A stretch of 64,000 nt of DNA from Asaia bogorensis (lineage in GTDB: Bacteria > Pseudomonadota > Alphaproteobacteria > Acetobacterales > Acetobacteraceae): contig NZ_UEGO01000010.1 in the NCBI RefSeq assembly GCF_900465345.1, positions 62,001-126,000 on the forward strand, in the 5' to 3' direction. Below are positions 1-9,401 of the stretch, in pieces; the stretch's first letter is position 1; every line of letters starts with the position of its first letter. The translations under genes and the position numbers were made by a program. A model generated the notes under the pieces. The model was given only the letters and a program-made list of their open reading frames with translations. It did not search any database and had not been told where the DNA came from.

Positions 1-71
1 GTGGGGGCTGCCAGACCGAACAGCATGGCGATCACCAGTGCAGCGAGCGCTTTGATGATTTCGGCCCTCAT
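1..71 (-). CDS. Start of a secreted fimbrial subunit, probably the tip adhesin (truncated)
   Basis: Only the first 23 or so codons lie in the window. They read as a signal peptide: a short charged start (MRAEIIK) followed by a hydrophobic stretch rich in Ala, Leu, Val and Ile. The ATG overlaps the usher stop codon in an ATGA arrangement, so the gene is translationally coupled to the usher. In Csu-type operons the gene after the usher encodes the tip adhesin with spore-coat-U domains; that identity is inferred from position only. Confidence 0.5.
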   Translation of the reverse strand, partial: MRAEIIKALAALVIAMLFGLAAP

Positions 72-2605
72 GGTGCCAGCCTGCAGACAAGGGGAGCGAG
101 TCTTCTGACCCCTTTCACGGCGGCAGGGAGTGTGCGGATTTCGGCCATGCAGGTTCTGCCTGAAGACAGATATGCCTTCAGAATGCGCACGCCAGTCAGG
201 TCTGGCACATAGGAAATTCCACCCCAACCAACATAGATGATACGGCTCCCTGCCTCGACGCGTGTGCCAATCGGCAGGGGATTGCCTTTTTCATCATTGA
301 GGTGGATCAGTGCTGCGCGGGTGCGTCTGACCGGAAAATGCACCAGATAACCGCTGCCATATTGTATGGCCACGCGCTGTTCGACCTGAGGCACCTGCAG
401 GTCTGGCGAGAGTGCAAGAGTGTCTATCTCGTACTTCGCCGGATAATAGGAGATGGCATAGGGGACGAGCAGATGACCATCCTTGCCGGTTCTGCCGACA
501 ATCTGGTTCTCGTAACGCACTGGGACATCTGCAATGCCGTCCGTGCTGATGACAGCGAACGCATCCGATACCCGATTGCCCGCAAAAACCGTGTTGTCCA
601 TGACAGCAAGCGATCCCTGCGCCTCGGCCCAGCGCGTGGTGTCATTGACAGGGCCGTAAACACCGCCCTGCAGCTGGGTGACAGTGTTGCGCCAAGTCAG
701 CGAGGCCTGTACCGAACCGGGTGACGATATTTTGTCGGCTGCACTGGCATGTTGATAATTGGCGTTCCAGCCAAAGCCACCGCCTGGCGCAACCGAGCGA
801 CTTGCCGAAAGCTGCGCGAGACTGCTCCCCTCCGCCTGGCGGCTCCAGCCCGCGCTGGCCGTTCCATAAGTGCCAAAGGGTATGACGATCTGGGCATAGC
901 CTGCCCAGCCGCTCTCCCGGGATCCCTGACCGCCAAGATAGCGATTGGCCATGAGTGACAGGCTGACATTGCGCCATAGCGGGAGTGTATCGCCCAGTGT
1001 GGCAAAGCGGGTTCTTTCTCCCGCAGCCGGGGCAACATCGAAATACCCTGCGCTGAACGAACCGAAATGTGGCAGCACAAGACTGGCATTGGCTTGCAGG
1101 CTTCTGCGCGGAAGACGTATCAACCCGGGTTCATAGGTTGAAAGATCAGCGAAACCCCGGCTGCGCCAGATTTTCTGAGCCGAAAGTGTGATACGTCCAT
1201 GGGTGTATTGATATCCAACGACAAGCTGATGGCCGTTCGTGGGTAGGCGGCCCTCATCGAATGCACCGGTATTGTCGGGCCTGTGGCTGACGCTGCCTGC
1301 CAGGTTCACTACCCCGAATTGTGGTCCTAGCCGCGCAAGTATGCCCAGCCCCGAGAGCGCGAGATGGGCACTACCCTCGAAATGTGACTCCAGCGTCAGG
1401 TCCGGCAGTATTCCACGCCGGTAGGAGGCATCGAGATTGAGGGGGCCATAATCCATATCACTCAAACCGTAACGCCTGCGCTGGGCACCGAGAGACAGGG
1501 TGTAGTCGCTGAAACCAGGACGGAGCAGCGTGCTGGCCACATAGAACGGGATACTGGATTCCGTTCGGCGGCCCAGCGCATCGGTGGTGACCACCGTCGC
1601 CTCACCAGCGCCGTTGATATAGGGAATATTCGTGAGGCTATACGGGCCGGGCTGCACGTTGTCGTGCATTGTCTGCACACCGTTGATCAGCAGGTCGATG
1701 CTTGTCGGCACTGAGGCCTGTCCAGAAAACTGCGGGAGCGGATAGGTGATGATATCCGGGCGTATCGCGAAATTGCGCGAGATCTGAAGGCCGCCCAACC
1801 GCATTGTGTTCGACCATGCGAGCGCCTTGGTCAGAATGTCGCCTGCCTCTGCTGTCGCGACCCGCTTCTGGTCTGAATAACTCCAGGTCGTGTCATAGCG
1901 GTGATAGGTGACATCGCTTTCACCGTGGAAAAAACCGTGTGCTGCCCCGAACTGCATCACCCCCGTATTCGATAGCGTGCCAAAACGACCAAACAGCCTT
2001 TGCTCGCTCCATAATGAGAGACTGTCAGAATGGGCTGCCTGAGTCGCATAGGCGTCATAGTTGACAATCGCCCCGAGGCTCGCCTGTGCCTTGGTCGGGC
2101 TTCGTTGTCCCTGTCGTGTGAGAATCTGCCGAGGGAGCCATTGCGGTGGCACATCGAGTATCAGGCGTTGGGTGGCGGGTTCATAGCGGACAACGAGAGC
2201 GCCGATTTCCGTCGGGTCGACCGGATCGGGCGTGTGGTCGGTTATGCGCATGCCAAGGCCGAGAAGACGCAATGTCGCGTGACTGACCGCATAACGCTTT
2301 TGCTGCATGGTGACAGGCACGACATGACCGGTATCACGCCCGTTCAGGATGACGTCGAGGTGGAGTGTCATTCTCTCGAGCAGAGAGGGGAGATCGGTCG
2401 CACGTGGTGGCGGTGGAAGCGCGGCTCTTGCCTGTTTTGGACAGAGGGCCAGCATCAGCATGACGCACAGCTCTGGTCGACAGGGAAAAGCCCAATGCGC
2501 AGTGACCCTGCATCGGCCTGACTGGCGCATCGAAGGCCAGTAAAGGCGCGGGTGAGACCGGAAGAGCCGGAATGATGACGAGGCATGATAATGGAGTGCG
2601 GGCAT
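68..2605 (-). CDS. Fimbrial outer-membrane usher (Csu/sigma type)
   Basis: The 845-residue product is an usher that forms the outer-membrane pore and assembles chaperone-bound subunits into a fimbria. A hydrophobic signal segment lies at about residues 46-61, ending before ALPPPP. An N-terminal periplasmic domain, a long beta-barrel region, and a C-terminal domain with the typical VRYENQIVGRTGKDG and GNPLPIGTRVEAG patterns follow. The signal peptide sits unusually deep for a start at 2605; the ATG at 2530 (residue 26) is a reasonable alternative, and neither has a clear Shine-Dalgarno. The start is one base after the chaperone stop and the end overlaps the next gene, as expected for a single operon. 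Confidence 0.9.
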   Translation of the reverse strand: MPALHYHASSSFRLFRSHPRLYWPSMRQSGRCRVTAHWAFPCRPELCVMLMLALCPKQARAALPPPPRATDLPSLLERMTLHLDVILNGRDTGHVVPVTMQQKRYAVSHATLRLLGLGMRITDHTPDPVDPTEIGALVVRYEPATQRLILDVPPQWLPRQILTRQGQRSPTKAQASLGAIVNYDAYATQAAHSDSLSLWSEQRLFGRFGTLSNTGVMQFGAAHGFFHGESDVTYHRYDTTWSYSDQKRVATAEAGDILTKALAWSNTMRLGGLQISRNFAIRPDIITYPLPQFSGQASVPTSIDLLINGVQTMHDNVQPGPYSLTNIPYINGAGEATVVTTDALGRRTESSIPFYVASTLLRPGFSDYTLSLGAQRRRYGLSDMDYGPLNLDASYRRGILPDLTLESHFEGSAHLALSGLGILARLGPQFGVVNLAGSVSHRPDNTGAFDEGRLPTNGHQLVVGYQYTHGRITLSAQKIWRSRGFADLSTYEPGLIRLPRRSLQANASLVLPHFGSFSAGYFDVAPAAGERTRFATLGDTLPLWRNVSLSLMANRYLGGQGSRESGWAGYAQIVIPFGTYGTASAGWSRQAEGSSLAQLSASRSVAPGGGFGWNANYQHASAADKISSPGSVQASLTWRNTVTQLQGGVYGPVNDTTRWAEAQGSLAVMDNTVFAGNRVSDAFAVISTDGIADVPVRYENQIVGRTGKDGHLLVPYAISYYPAKYEIDTLALSPDLQVPQVEQRVAIQYGSGYLVHFPVRRTRAALIHLNDEKGNPLPIGTRVEAGSRIIYVGWGGISYVPDLTGVRILKAYLSSGRTCMAEIRTLPAAVKGVRRLAPLVCRLAP

Positions 2606-2606
2606 C

Positions 2607-3368
2607 TCACAGGCGAAGCGGGATGGTCTCGATCATGCGGGAATCGTTGATCAATGCCTGCAAAGGGCCGGTGGAGACACCTGCCGGCAGAGGCCAGGCC
2701 ATTTCCTGACCTGGTAGAATATAGCCGAGCAGTCCGGCCGAGATGCTGGTATGGCCGAGGGTCACCTTGCTGAGGCGTGCGTGAATGCTACCATCATTGC
2801 GGATCATCAGCCTTGCCCTGCCATTGCGATGGTCCAGATGCGCAAGCAGGATCGGCTTTGTCTTCATATCGCTCGACAGGGCAGGATTGGCGGCATCGTC
2901 AGCGGCCCGCGTGCCATAGACAAAAAGCGGGATCGAATAACGAAGCTGTATCGCAATCCGGGAGGCACTTCTGGTGGTATCCTGCTGTGCATCCGGGGTC
3001 GGGATTTCGTCGATCAGCACGCGATATGCCGTCTCGACATCGGCATGTTTGTCACCTGTGCGCATCAGCCTGATGAGTTGGCGCGTACCGGGCTGCACAC
3101 TCGACATGGGTGGGCTGGCGATGATGTCCGTCTGGTCGTCATAATGATCCTCACCCTGATCCTGGGTCCAGCGGAACACGCGGATCTGTAGCAGAACAGG
3201 CTTGTGATCATTGTTTTCAAGCCAGAGAGCGCTTGCCTCGACATCACGACCGAGCAGCGGATTGACTGGCCAGATGGTGACAGAAGAAGCGCCCCATGCC
3301 GGAGCCTGACGGGTCAGGAGTAATGCCAGGAGGCCAAAAGCGCAGGCTTTGCGCAGGGGAGTTACCAT
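2607..3368 (-). CDS. Periplasmic fimbrial chaperone (PapD-like)
   Basis: The 253-residue protein has a clear signal peptide (hydrophobic core about residues 10-25, ending near AWGA) and two immunoglobulin-like domains. The N-terminal domain shows the family pattern of a strand with WLEN followed by QIRVFRW, and the RQLIRLMR segment matches the subunit-binding G1 strand. It should fold and cap the spore-coat-U subunits in the periplasm and deliver them to the usher. The start codon overlaps the end of the preceding subunit gene by seven bases, so the two are co-translated. Confidence 0.9.
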   Translation of the reverse strand: MVTPLRKACAFGLLALLLTRQAPAWGASSVTIWPVNPLLGRDVEASALWLENNDHKPVLLQIRVFRWTQDQGEDHYDDQTDIIASPPMSSVQPGTRQLIRLMRTGDKHADVETAYRVLIDEIPTPDAQQDTTRSASRIAIQLRYSIPLFVYGTRAADDAANPALSSDMKTKPILLAHLDHRNGRARLMIRNDGSIHARLSKVTLGHTSISAGLLGYILPGQEMAWPLPAGVSTGPLQALINDSRMIETIPLRL

Positions 3369-3892
3369 TGAATCGTTACCGTCACTGTATCGGAATACTG
3401 GCCGGGCGGAGATGTGCCATCCGGCATCGCGCGCCCGTAGACCGGAAAGCTGAGAGGAGCCGGGGAGTGGCTGGTGTCGAGTGCAAATGACGTGCCGGGC
3501 GACAGGGCCGTGCTGTAGCTGCTGTCGCCATACAGGCTGTATGAGACACGCTCTGTTCCGCCATTGCGCATCATTGTCCTGCTGCCATTGAGCGGGTGCA
3601 GGCCGTCATCAAGGCTCATCATGACCGATATGCCCGGAGTGCAGTTCAGGGTGATGGCCGAGCCGGTATCCAGGCGGGCGCTCACGGCATTGCGCGAAAG
3701 CGATGAGACCGAGCCGAAATCAAGTGTGCCGAACGACCCGACCGACCTGCCGGGAGAGGAAACAACGCCGTTTATCGTGCACCCCCCCACAATCTGCGCA
3801 CTGACTGACATGGTTGTTGATGTCGCCGCGCTGGCCGTTGAAATCTGACTGCCGAGAATGGTCAGAATCAAGGACGGGCTGCATAGGCGCAT
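3362..3892 (-). CDS. Spore-coat-U domain fimbrial subunit
   Basis: The 176-residue secreted protein is a pilin-like subunit of a sigma fimbria. The signal peptide covers about residues 1-22. The mature part holds one spore-coat-U domain: the paired cysteines in GGCTINGV and LNCTPG, the SYSLYGD segment in the middle, and the C-terminal donor/acceptor strand pattern GQYSDTVTVTIQW. It lies ten bases after another subunit of the same family and overlaps the chaperone gene. By analogy with the csu operon it is a minor subunit or an adaptor. Confidence 0.85.
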   Translation of the reverse strand: MRLCSPSLILTILGSQISTASAATSTTMSVSAQIVGGCTINGVVSSPGRSVGSFGTLDFGSVSSLSRNAVSARLDTGSAITLNCTPGISVMMSLDDGLHPLNGSRTMMRNGGTERVSYSLYGDSSYSTALSPGTSFALDTSHSPAPLSFPVYGRAMPDGTSPPGQYSDTVTVTIQW

Positions 3893-3902
3893 GTCAGCCT
3901 GC

Positions 3903-4550
3903 TCAGAATGACAGGGTCACGTTGATCGTGTCGGTATAGGTGCCTGCCGGCAGGGTTGAGGCAGATCCTGTACCGAAGGCGCGTCCGAACAGCCCGATTG
4001 TGTAGGTTGTGCCATTGGCGGACAGGGAAATGGGCGTGTTGTTCTGTACCACTTGGGCAAAGCTGGAATCAGTATACAGGTCGTAGGCGATATAGGTTGT
4101 GCCATTGGCGAGAGCATGGTTATGGCCCCCACTCTTCTGGTCATCATGATTGCCGCTTGTGACTTCGAGCTCCGGTGTGACACCCGGCGAACAGGTCATG
4201 GTGATCGCGCCGCCGCCATTGGACCCATCTGAAAGCACCTGCTTATCCACCTGGCTGAAAAATGTCGTCTGGGCGTCAAAAGCGAGGACGCCAAGATTGG
4301 TATTGCCAGCCAGTGTCGTGCCGCCAATCTGACAGGCGGCTTTCAGGAGCAGTGATACACCAATCGTTCCCGTATAGGACTGGCTTTGTGCATGACATTT
4401 ATTGGACAGGGATGATCCAAGCAGGCAGATGGCAAAAGCTATGATCTTTATAGATGATCTAGAGTATTTTCTTTTTGATAAAGTGTATATTCCATGAAAA
4501 ACAATATAAAGGAAATTTTTTATTATCATAACATTATTACCATTTCTCAT
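3903..4550 (-). CDS. Spore-coat-U domain fimbrial subunit, first gene of the operon
   Basis: The 215-residue product has a long N-terminal extension with a hydrophobic segment at about residues 34-50 that ends near KCHAQS, then one spore-coat-U domain with cysteines in ACQIGG and MTCSPG and the C-terminal GTYTDTINVTLSF strand. Being first in the operon it is the likely major subunit. The first 50 codons are strikingly AT-rich compared with the rest. No convincing ribosome-binding site is seen before the ATG at 4550; the ATG at 4529 is an alternative. The promoter must lie in the 4551-4790 region. Confidence 0.8.
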   Translation of the reverse strand: MRNGNNVMIIKNFLYIVFHGIYTLSKRKYSRSSIKIIAFAICLLGSSLSNKCHAQSQSYTGTIGVSLLLKAACQIGGTTLAGNTNLGVLAFDAQTTFFSQVDKQVLSDGSNGGGAITMTCSPGVTPELEVTSGNHDDQKSGGHNHALANGTTYIAYDLYTDSSFAQVVQNNTPISLSANGTTYTIGLFGRAFGTGSASTLPAGTYTDTINVTLSF

Positions 4551-5059
4551 CTATAAATATGTTCAGAGATGAAAGCCATTGAGAAGAATCCAGCACAATA
4601 CATCGCCGAGTACGAGTGAGTCATGACTTGCGAGAGGGCGAGCACATGACCCCCACCGAGATGGAAGCTTTAGTTCCACGGAGATAATTTTTCGTCAATA
4701 AATCGTTTGTTAATGTGAACACATTAACGTTAGTTTCGTTAATGGCCCTTAAGTAATGCTTTAACGTTATTGATCGTTAAAGACCGACTATAGGTCTGGA
4801 CTGTATCAGGTGCTGCGATTTTTTAAGATTATTATCGTGCCGCTCATGAGCGACAGGTGATGATCGCTGGCCAGATATCTTGGCAGCAGTCACATCAAGG
4901 CGCTCGGATGCAGATCGCATTGCGAAAGAGGAGAGGTCCCGCTCTCCCCCATCATGTTGCTTCCGGTGTGAAAGACGTTTGCGCCAAAAAGGGCACAACC
5001 CTGCAAGATGGCCGCCCTTCCGGTTGGTTATTTCCGGTCCGGCGGCACGGATCGGGAGG
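4551..5059. other. Long intergenic region before the fimbrial operon
   Basis: About 510 bases separate the fimbrial operon from mazG, both of which are on the minus strand. The half nearer the fimbrial genes is AT-rich and carries the box cluster listed separately. The half nearer mazG (4800-5059) contains short overlapping frames but none with coding character or a ribosome-binding site, and no clear intrinsic terminator was found. Confidence 0.6.
4709..4782. promoter_or_regulatory. Cluster of TTAACG/CGTTAA boxes and two inverted repeats
   Basis: A perfect 9-base inverted repeat (GTTAATGTG, two-base spacer, CACATTAAC) occupies 4709-4728. A second perfect 8-base inverted repeat (CTTTAACG, eight-base spacer, CGTTAAAG) occupies 4759-4782. 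A further CGTTAA lies at 4737-4742, so four TTAACG/CGTTAA hexamers fall in about 60 bases. The cluster is 160-230 bases upstream of the first fimbrial subunit, a sensible place for operators of a dimeric regulator. The spacing does not fit the CtrA consensus of TTAA-N7-TTAA. Confidence 0.5.
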
Positions 5060-5884
5060 TCAGGCCATGTGTTGTGTCGCCAGACGGATCTTGACCTCTT
5101 GCCATAGGGCTTCCTGAGCCGGCAAATCGAGATCGGCCAGTGTGCTGCCGGTTTCTGCCAGTACGGACTCCATGGTCTCGATACGACGGGTGAACTTGTC
5201 ATTGCCGTGCCTGAGGCAGGCTTCCGGGTCGAGCCCGAGCTTGCGTGCCAGACTGGCTACCGTGAAAAGCACATCACCGACCTCGTCCTTGAGGCGTGCC
5301 TTGTCACCGCCTGCGAGTTCAGCCCTGACCTCGTCGAGTTCTTCCTCGATCTTTATGAGCACCTGTTCCGGCGTGTCCCAATCGAAACCAACCCGTGCCG
5401 CGCGCTTCCCCAGCTTTTCGGCCCTTATCAAGGCAGGCAGGGCTGGGGCGATGCCTGCCAGCAACCCATATTCGGCTTTGGCGGCGCGTTCGGCCTGCTT
5501 GTTGCGCTCCCACAGATCGGGGTCGAGCGTCTGTTCGGCAAATACATGGGGATGGCGACGCACCATCTTGTCACTGATCAGCCGTGCAACATCGGCGAAA
5601 TCGAAACGCCCTGCTTCCTGGGCAATGCGCGCCTGATAAACCACCTGAAGCAGCAGGTCGCCAAGTTCGTCGGGCAGTGCCTCCCAATCCTCGCGAGCGA
5701 TCGTGTCCATGACCTCATAGGCCTCTTCTATGGCGAAAGGGGCAATGGTCTCATGGGTCTGGACCCTGTCCCAGGGGCAGCCAGTACGTGGATCGCGCAG
5801 CCTTTCCATGATGGTGATCAGGCGATCGAGTTCTGCCGTGGCTTTCTGGCTGTCGGACTGGTCGGATGGTGTAGGGGTGTTCAA
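5060..5884 (-). CDS. mazG: Nucleoside triphosphate pyrophosphohydrolase MazG
   Basis: The 274-residue enzyme hydrolyses (d)NTPs to the monophosphate and pyrophosphate, clearing aberrant nucleotides. Both tandem MazG domains are recognisable: the N-terminal EEAYEVMDTI and DELGDLLLQVV metal-binding helices, and the C-terminal EELDEVRAEL and DEVGDVLFTVA pair. The length is normal for the two-domain form. The start codon is TTG at 5884, supported by a GGAG motif about eight bases upstream. It lies 53 bases after the methyltransferase-like gene, with which it is probably co-transcribed. Confidence 0.95.
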   Translation of the reverse strand: MNTPTPSDQSDSQKATAELDRLITIMERLRDPRTGCPWDRVQTHETIAPFAIEEAYEVMDTIAREDWEALPDELGDLLLQVVYQARIAQEAGRFDFADVARLISDKMVRRHPHVFAEQTLDPDLWERNKQAERAAKAEYGLLAGIAPALPALIRAEKLGKRAARVGFDWDTPEQVLIKIEEELDEVRAELAGGDKARLKDEVGDVLFTVASLARKLGLDPEACLRHGNDKFTRRIETMESVLAETGSTLADLDLPAQEALWQEVKIRLATQHMA

Positions 5885-5937
5885 AGACTGGCTCCAGTCC
5901 GGTGAGTTGGTTCACCGGATCATAGGGGCCTGCCTGA

Positions 5938-6789
5938 TCAGTTTCCACCACCCTTGGGCGACGGCTTCTGAAAGATCAGAACAACCTGATCTGTGCGACC
6001 GCGAATGGTCTTGTCGAATACGGGGAGTGTGTGGTCATCGGCAGGGTTGCGCAGGACAGAGCTGCTGGAAAGAAGTTGAAAACCGGCGGTTTCGACCTGT
6101 TTCGTGATCAGGGCAGGATCAATGCGATGCAATGTTGTCGGCGCCACGATGCCGGTGCCAGTCAGGCCGACATGGTCGATCACCACATAATATCCGCCCG
6201 GTTTGAGCGCCTGGAATATGGCCTGGTCCATGCGCAGTGCTGTCTCGGGGCCCATGCCGCCATACACATCGTGATAGTTCTGCGACGTCCAGACCAGATC
6301 AAGCGGTTGCGAAACGTGAAAATCCACGATCGGGGTGACAACGACCGAGACATTGCTGAAGGCTGGGTTGGTAGCGATGGCTTGCGCTGTCTGGGAAAGC
6401 TGGGGATGACGTGCGGCCATTTCAGCAGGGATAACTGCAAAGACATGGCCCGACGCCCCGATTTCGAGGCTCAGCAGGCGGGTGAAATAGCCACTGCCGG
6501 GCATGAGGTCAGCAACGACGGCCCCTTTGGGCATGGGCACAAGTGCCAGCAGATCGAGCGGCTTGCGCAGTGCGTCGCGTGCACGATCGGCATCGGGGCG
6601 AGCGGGCGAGGCGAGCAGACCTGCATCAGGCTTGAGCAGGGCGACCTGTCCCCGGCCTGACGATTCAGCGGCAAAGGCCATGCCACTCAGTACAGGGGTA
6701 CCCAATGACTGGGCGCCCGATGCAAGCACGCTCCCCAAGATAAGGATCGATGCCCTGAAGGCACCACGTCGCAGAGGGGAAACCTTCAT
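5938..6789 (-). CDS. Exported class I SAM-methyltransferase-like protein
   Basis: The 283-residue product starts with a signal peptide (MKVSPLRRGAFRASILILGS, cleavage probable near AFA-AES), followed by a Rossmann-type methyltransferase fold with the SAM-binding VVADLMPGSGYFTRLLS segment and the DLVWTSQNYHDVY motif. The start at 6789 is chosen because AGGATT lies just upstream and the signal peptide then begins at residue 1; a longer frame to 6909 exists but has no support. Homologues with the same architecture are widespread and mostly uncharacterised; substrate unknown. A methyltransferase outside the cytoplasm would lack SAM, which makes its true activity doubtful. Confidence 0.8.
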   Translation of the reverse strand: MKVSPLRRGAFRASILILGSVLASGAQSLGTPVLSGMAFAAESSGRGQVALLKPDAGLLASPARPDADRARDALRKPLDLLALVPMPKGAVVADLMPGSGYFTRLLSLEIGASGHVFAVIPAEMAARHPQLSQTAQAIATNPAFSNVSVVVTPIVDFHVSQPLDLVWTSQNYHDVYGGMGPETALRMDQAIFQALKPGGYYVVIDHVGLTGTGIVAPTTLHRIDPALITKQVETAGFQLLSSSSVLRNPADDHTLPVFDKTIRGRTDQVVLIFQKPSPKGGGN

Positions 6790-6890
6790 GGGTATAATCC
6801 TGTCAGTGAAGTTCGGGCGCGGGGCAGGGGAGCGAAAAATCTGCCAAGTCCACGCCGGAGACATGGAATCCGAAGAGGGTGAATCTTGTC

Positions 6891-8267
6891 TTATCTGCCC
6901 CGTCTGCACAAGGCATAGAGACCAAGGATCACCGCAACGCTGGCGAGGCTTGCAAGAATGGTCTGGCGTTGCGCGGCCTGCGCCATCATGGCGAGCACGA
7001 CCAGGGCAATAGCGCCGAGCGTGCCAAGATTGAGCGCCGAGCCGAATGGCAGGGTGAACGCCCTGTTGGTTGGGTCCTCCAGACGCAGGATGCGATGGGA
7101 TGAAACGATCAGCCCATAGATGAGCAGCATGACAGCGCCTGTTGCTCCCAGCAGGAAGGCGAAGATCAGCTTGGGCGACAGGATCGAGCAGAAAGCGACG
7201 ATCAGACCGATAACGCTGGAAAAGGTGACGGCACGCTGGGGAACGTGGCTACTGGAAAGCGCGGCAAACCAGGCCGGCGCATCATTCAACTCCGCAAGGC
7301 CACGCAGGGTGCGCGACGTGATGTAGATGCTTGAGTTCAGGCAGGAGAGAATGGCTGTGAAAACCACGATCTGCATGAGAGTGGCGGCGCCCGGTATGCC
7401 AAGATGGCGCATGACGGTCACAAAAGGCGAGTAACCCGGCTCGATGGCTGTCCAGGGTACAAGCGTCAGGATCAGGACGACCGACAGAACATAGAACAGG
7501 GTGACGCGCACCCCAATGGTGCGGGTGACACGAGCCAGGTTTTCCTCGGCATTTTCCGATTCTGCCGCAGCCACGGTGGCGGACTCGGAGCCAATCATGG
7601 AAAAGAGCACGGTCGGCACGGTCGCCAGAATGGCACCCCAGCCATGCGGGAAGAAGCCATCATGGCTGAACACGTTATGCACGATGCGTGGATGCGGGCC
7701 GACAAAATGGCTCAGGCTGAGCAATCCAAGGGCGCAGAAGGCAATGATCGTTGCGACCTTGATCAGCGAGAGCCAGAACTCGCATTCACCAAAAACGCGC
7801 ACCGAGACAAGATTGATGAGATTGACTGCTATGATGAGTGCGGGTGCCAACACCCAGACGGGCAGGGCCACCCAGTCCTGCATGGCAATGGCGCCGCCGA
7901 TCGCCTCTGAGCCGATCGTGACAACCCAGAAGAGCCAATAGAGCCAGCCCGAGAGAAACCCGGCCCAGTTGCCGTGTGCTGTACGGATGCAGTCGATGAA
8001 CGTGCCGATGCCGGGTCTGGCAAGCAGCATCTCGCCCAGCATGCGGATGACGATGACGACGAGGAGACCTGTGCCAACATAGGTCAGCAGGATCGCCGGA
8101 CCCGCCGCCGCGATGGCGGCCGAACTGCCGATGAACAGCCCTGCGCCAATCACGCCACCAAGGGCGATCATGGCAATATGTCGGTCTTTCAGCTTGCCGC
8201 CATGCAAAAGAGGCGGCTCACCCTCGCGCGAAAATCCATGGTGTGAAAGATTATCTTTTTCCATCAT
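6891..8267 (-). CDS. Amino acid permease, APC superfamily
   Basis: The 458-residue inner-membrane protein has about twelve hydrophobic segments and the amino-acid-transporter signature at the first helix (MIALGGVIGAGLFIGSS). It should import an amino acid by proton symport; similarity in the first helices and in SGWLYWLFWVVTIGSEA suggests the GABA/proline/aromatic subgroup, but the substrate cannot be read from the sequence. The start is one of two adjacent ATGs. It is divergent from argC, 67 bases away, and precedes the methyltransferase-like gene by about 100 bases. Confidence 0.88.
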   Translation of the reverse strand: MMEKDNLSHHGFSREGEPPLLHGGKLKDRHIAMIALGGVIGAGLFIGSSAAIAAAGPAILLTYVGTGLLVVIVIRMLGEMLLARPGIGTFIDCIRTAHGNWAGFLSGWLYWLFWVVTIGSEAIGGAIAMQDWVALPVWVLAPALIIAVNLINLVSVRVFGECEFWLSLIKVATIIAFCALGLLSLSHFVGPHPRIVHNVFSHDGFFPHGWGAILATVPTVLFSMIGSESATVAAAESENAEENLARVTRTIGVRVTLFYVLSVVLILTLVPWTAIEPGYSPFVTVMRHLGIPGAATLMQIVVFTAILSCLNSSIYITSRTLRGLAELNDAPAWFAALSSSHVPQRAVTFSSVIGLIVAFCSILSPKLIFAFLLGATGAVMLLIYGLIVSSHRILRLEDPTNRAFTLPFGSALNLGTLGAIALVVLAMMAQAAQRQTILASLASVAVILGLYALCRRGR

Positions 8268-8334
8268 ATGTTGGACAAAGCCATGTAAATGCTTACTTCG
8301 TCCAGATGGAATATTTTAAAGAAGGAATGAATTG

Positions 8335-9255
8335 ATGACACGGGTCTTCATCGACGGTGAGGCTGGAACGACAGGACTGGGCATCAGGGATCGCCTGCGT
8401 GGCCTGCCTGTCGAGGTTCTCTCGATCGATCCTGCCAAACGCAAGGACCCGCAGGCACGACTGGAAATGATGCAGAGTGCCGATCTTGTGATTCTCTGCC
8501 TGCCTGATGATGCCGCCCGTGAGGCAGTTGCCCTGGCCGCAGGGCTCGACAAGGTCCGGTTTCTAGATGCCAGCACCGCGCATCGTATCGCCCCGCATTG
8601 GGAATATGGCTTTCCCGAGCTCGATGCCGGGCAGGAGGCGCGCATTGCGACGGCACGCTACGTAGCGAATCCGGGATGCTACCCGACCGGGGCGATCGGG
8701 TTGCTGCGTCCCCTGATCGACGCGGGGCTGGTGCCAGCCGATCATCCTATCACGATCAATGCTGTCAGCGGTTATAGTGGCGGGGGACGTGCCGAGATCG
8801 AGGCGCATGAAAAGAACGAAGGCCCGGCCTTCGAGCTTTACGGGTTGGGGCTCGAACACAAGCATGTGCCAGAGATCATGCATTATGCCGGCCTGACCCG
8901 TCGTCCGCTTTTCGTGCCTTCCATTGGGCATTTCGCGCAGGGAATGATTGTCTCGATCCCCCTGCAACTGGCCGATCTGCCGGGCTACGTTCGCATTTCC
9001 GATATCGAAGCATGCCTCCGAGAGCATTATGCGGCCTCGTCCCGGATCCACATTGAATCTGCGGACCTGGCCCGTCTCGATGCCGCAGCCCTGGCCAATC
9101 GGGACGATATGGAACTGCGCGTTCATGGCAGCGAGACATGGCGGCATGTGCTGCTGACGGCACGCCTGGACAATCTTGGCAAAGGGGCTTCCGGAGCAGC
9201 GTTACAAAATGTGGCTATCATGTGTGGGCTGAACAGCAGAAATAACGCATTGTAA
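8335..9255 (+). CDS. argC: N-acetyl-gamma-glutamyl-phosphate reductase (type 2)
   Basis: The enzyme carries out the third step of arginine synthesis, the NADPH-dependent reduction of N-acetylglutamyl phosphate to the semialdehyde. The 306-residue length and the N-terminal [14 protein letters not shown] nucleotide-binding segment identify the short type 2 form. The catalytic cysteine is in ANPGCYPTG and the conserved histidine in HKHVPEI. The ATG at 8335 is preferred over an adjacent TTG because GAAGGA sits eight bases upstream. No other arg genes are in the window. Confidence 0.95.
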   Translation: MTRVFIDGEAGTTGLGIRDRLRGLPVEVLSIDPAKRKDPQARLEMMQSADLVILCLPDDAAREAVALAAGLDKVRFLDASTAHRIAPHWEYGFPELDAGQEARIATARYVANPGCYPTGAIGLLRPLIDAGLVPADHPITINAVSGYSGGGRAEIEAHEKNEGPAFELYGLGLEHKHVPEIMHYAGLTRRPLFVPSIGHFAQGMIVSIPLQLADLPGYVRISDIEACLREHYAASSRIHIESADLARLDAAALANRDDMELRVHGSETWRHVLLTARLDNLGKGASGAALQNVAIMCGLNSRNNAL

Positions 9256-9368
9256 TCCTGATGCCGTGCGCCGAACCCTGACCCTTGGCCGCGCGTTCGT
9301 CACCGGTTCAAGGCGTGATATCCAGATGATCCCACACCGAGTCGATCGTTTCTCTCGTGATCTTGCTG

Positions 9369-9389
9369 CGCAGGCAGGCCTTGCCTGCG
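9369..9389 (+). other. Small perfect hairpin before the GGDEF-EAL gene
   Basis: Arms CGCAGGCA and TGCCTGCG form an eight-base stem with a five-base loop. It ends one base before the GAGGGG ribosome-binding site of the downstream gene and has no T-run, so it is more likely to affect translation or mRNA stability than to end argC transcription. Confidence 0.35.
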
Positions 9390-9401
9390 TGAGGGGCGAA
9401 A

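Noticed and set aside
4709-4782. CtrA-binding sites (TTAA-N7-TTAA)
   Set aside because: TTAA pairs occur but spacings are 8, 10, 11 and 12, never 7.
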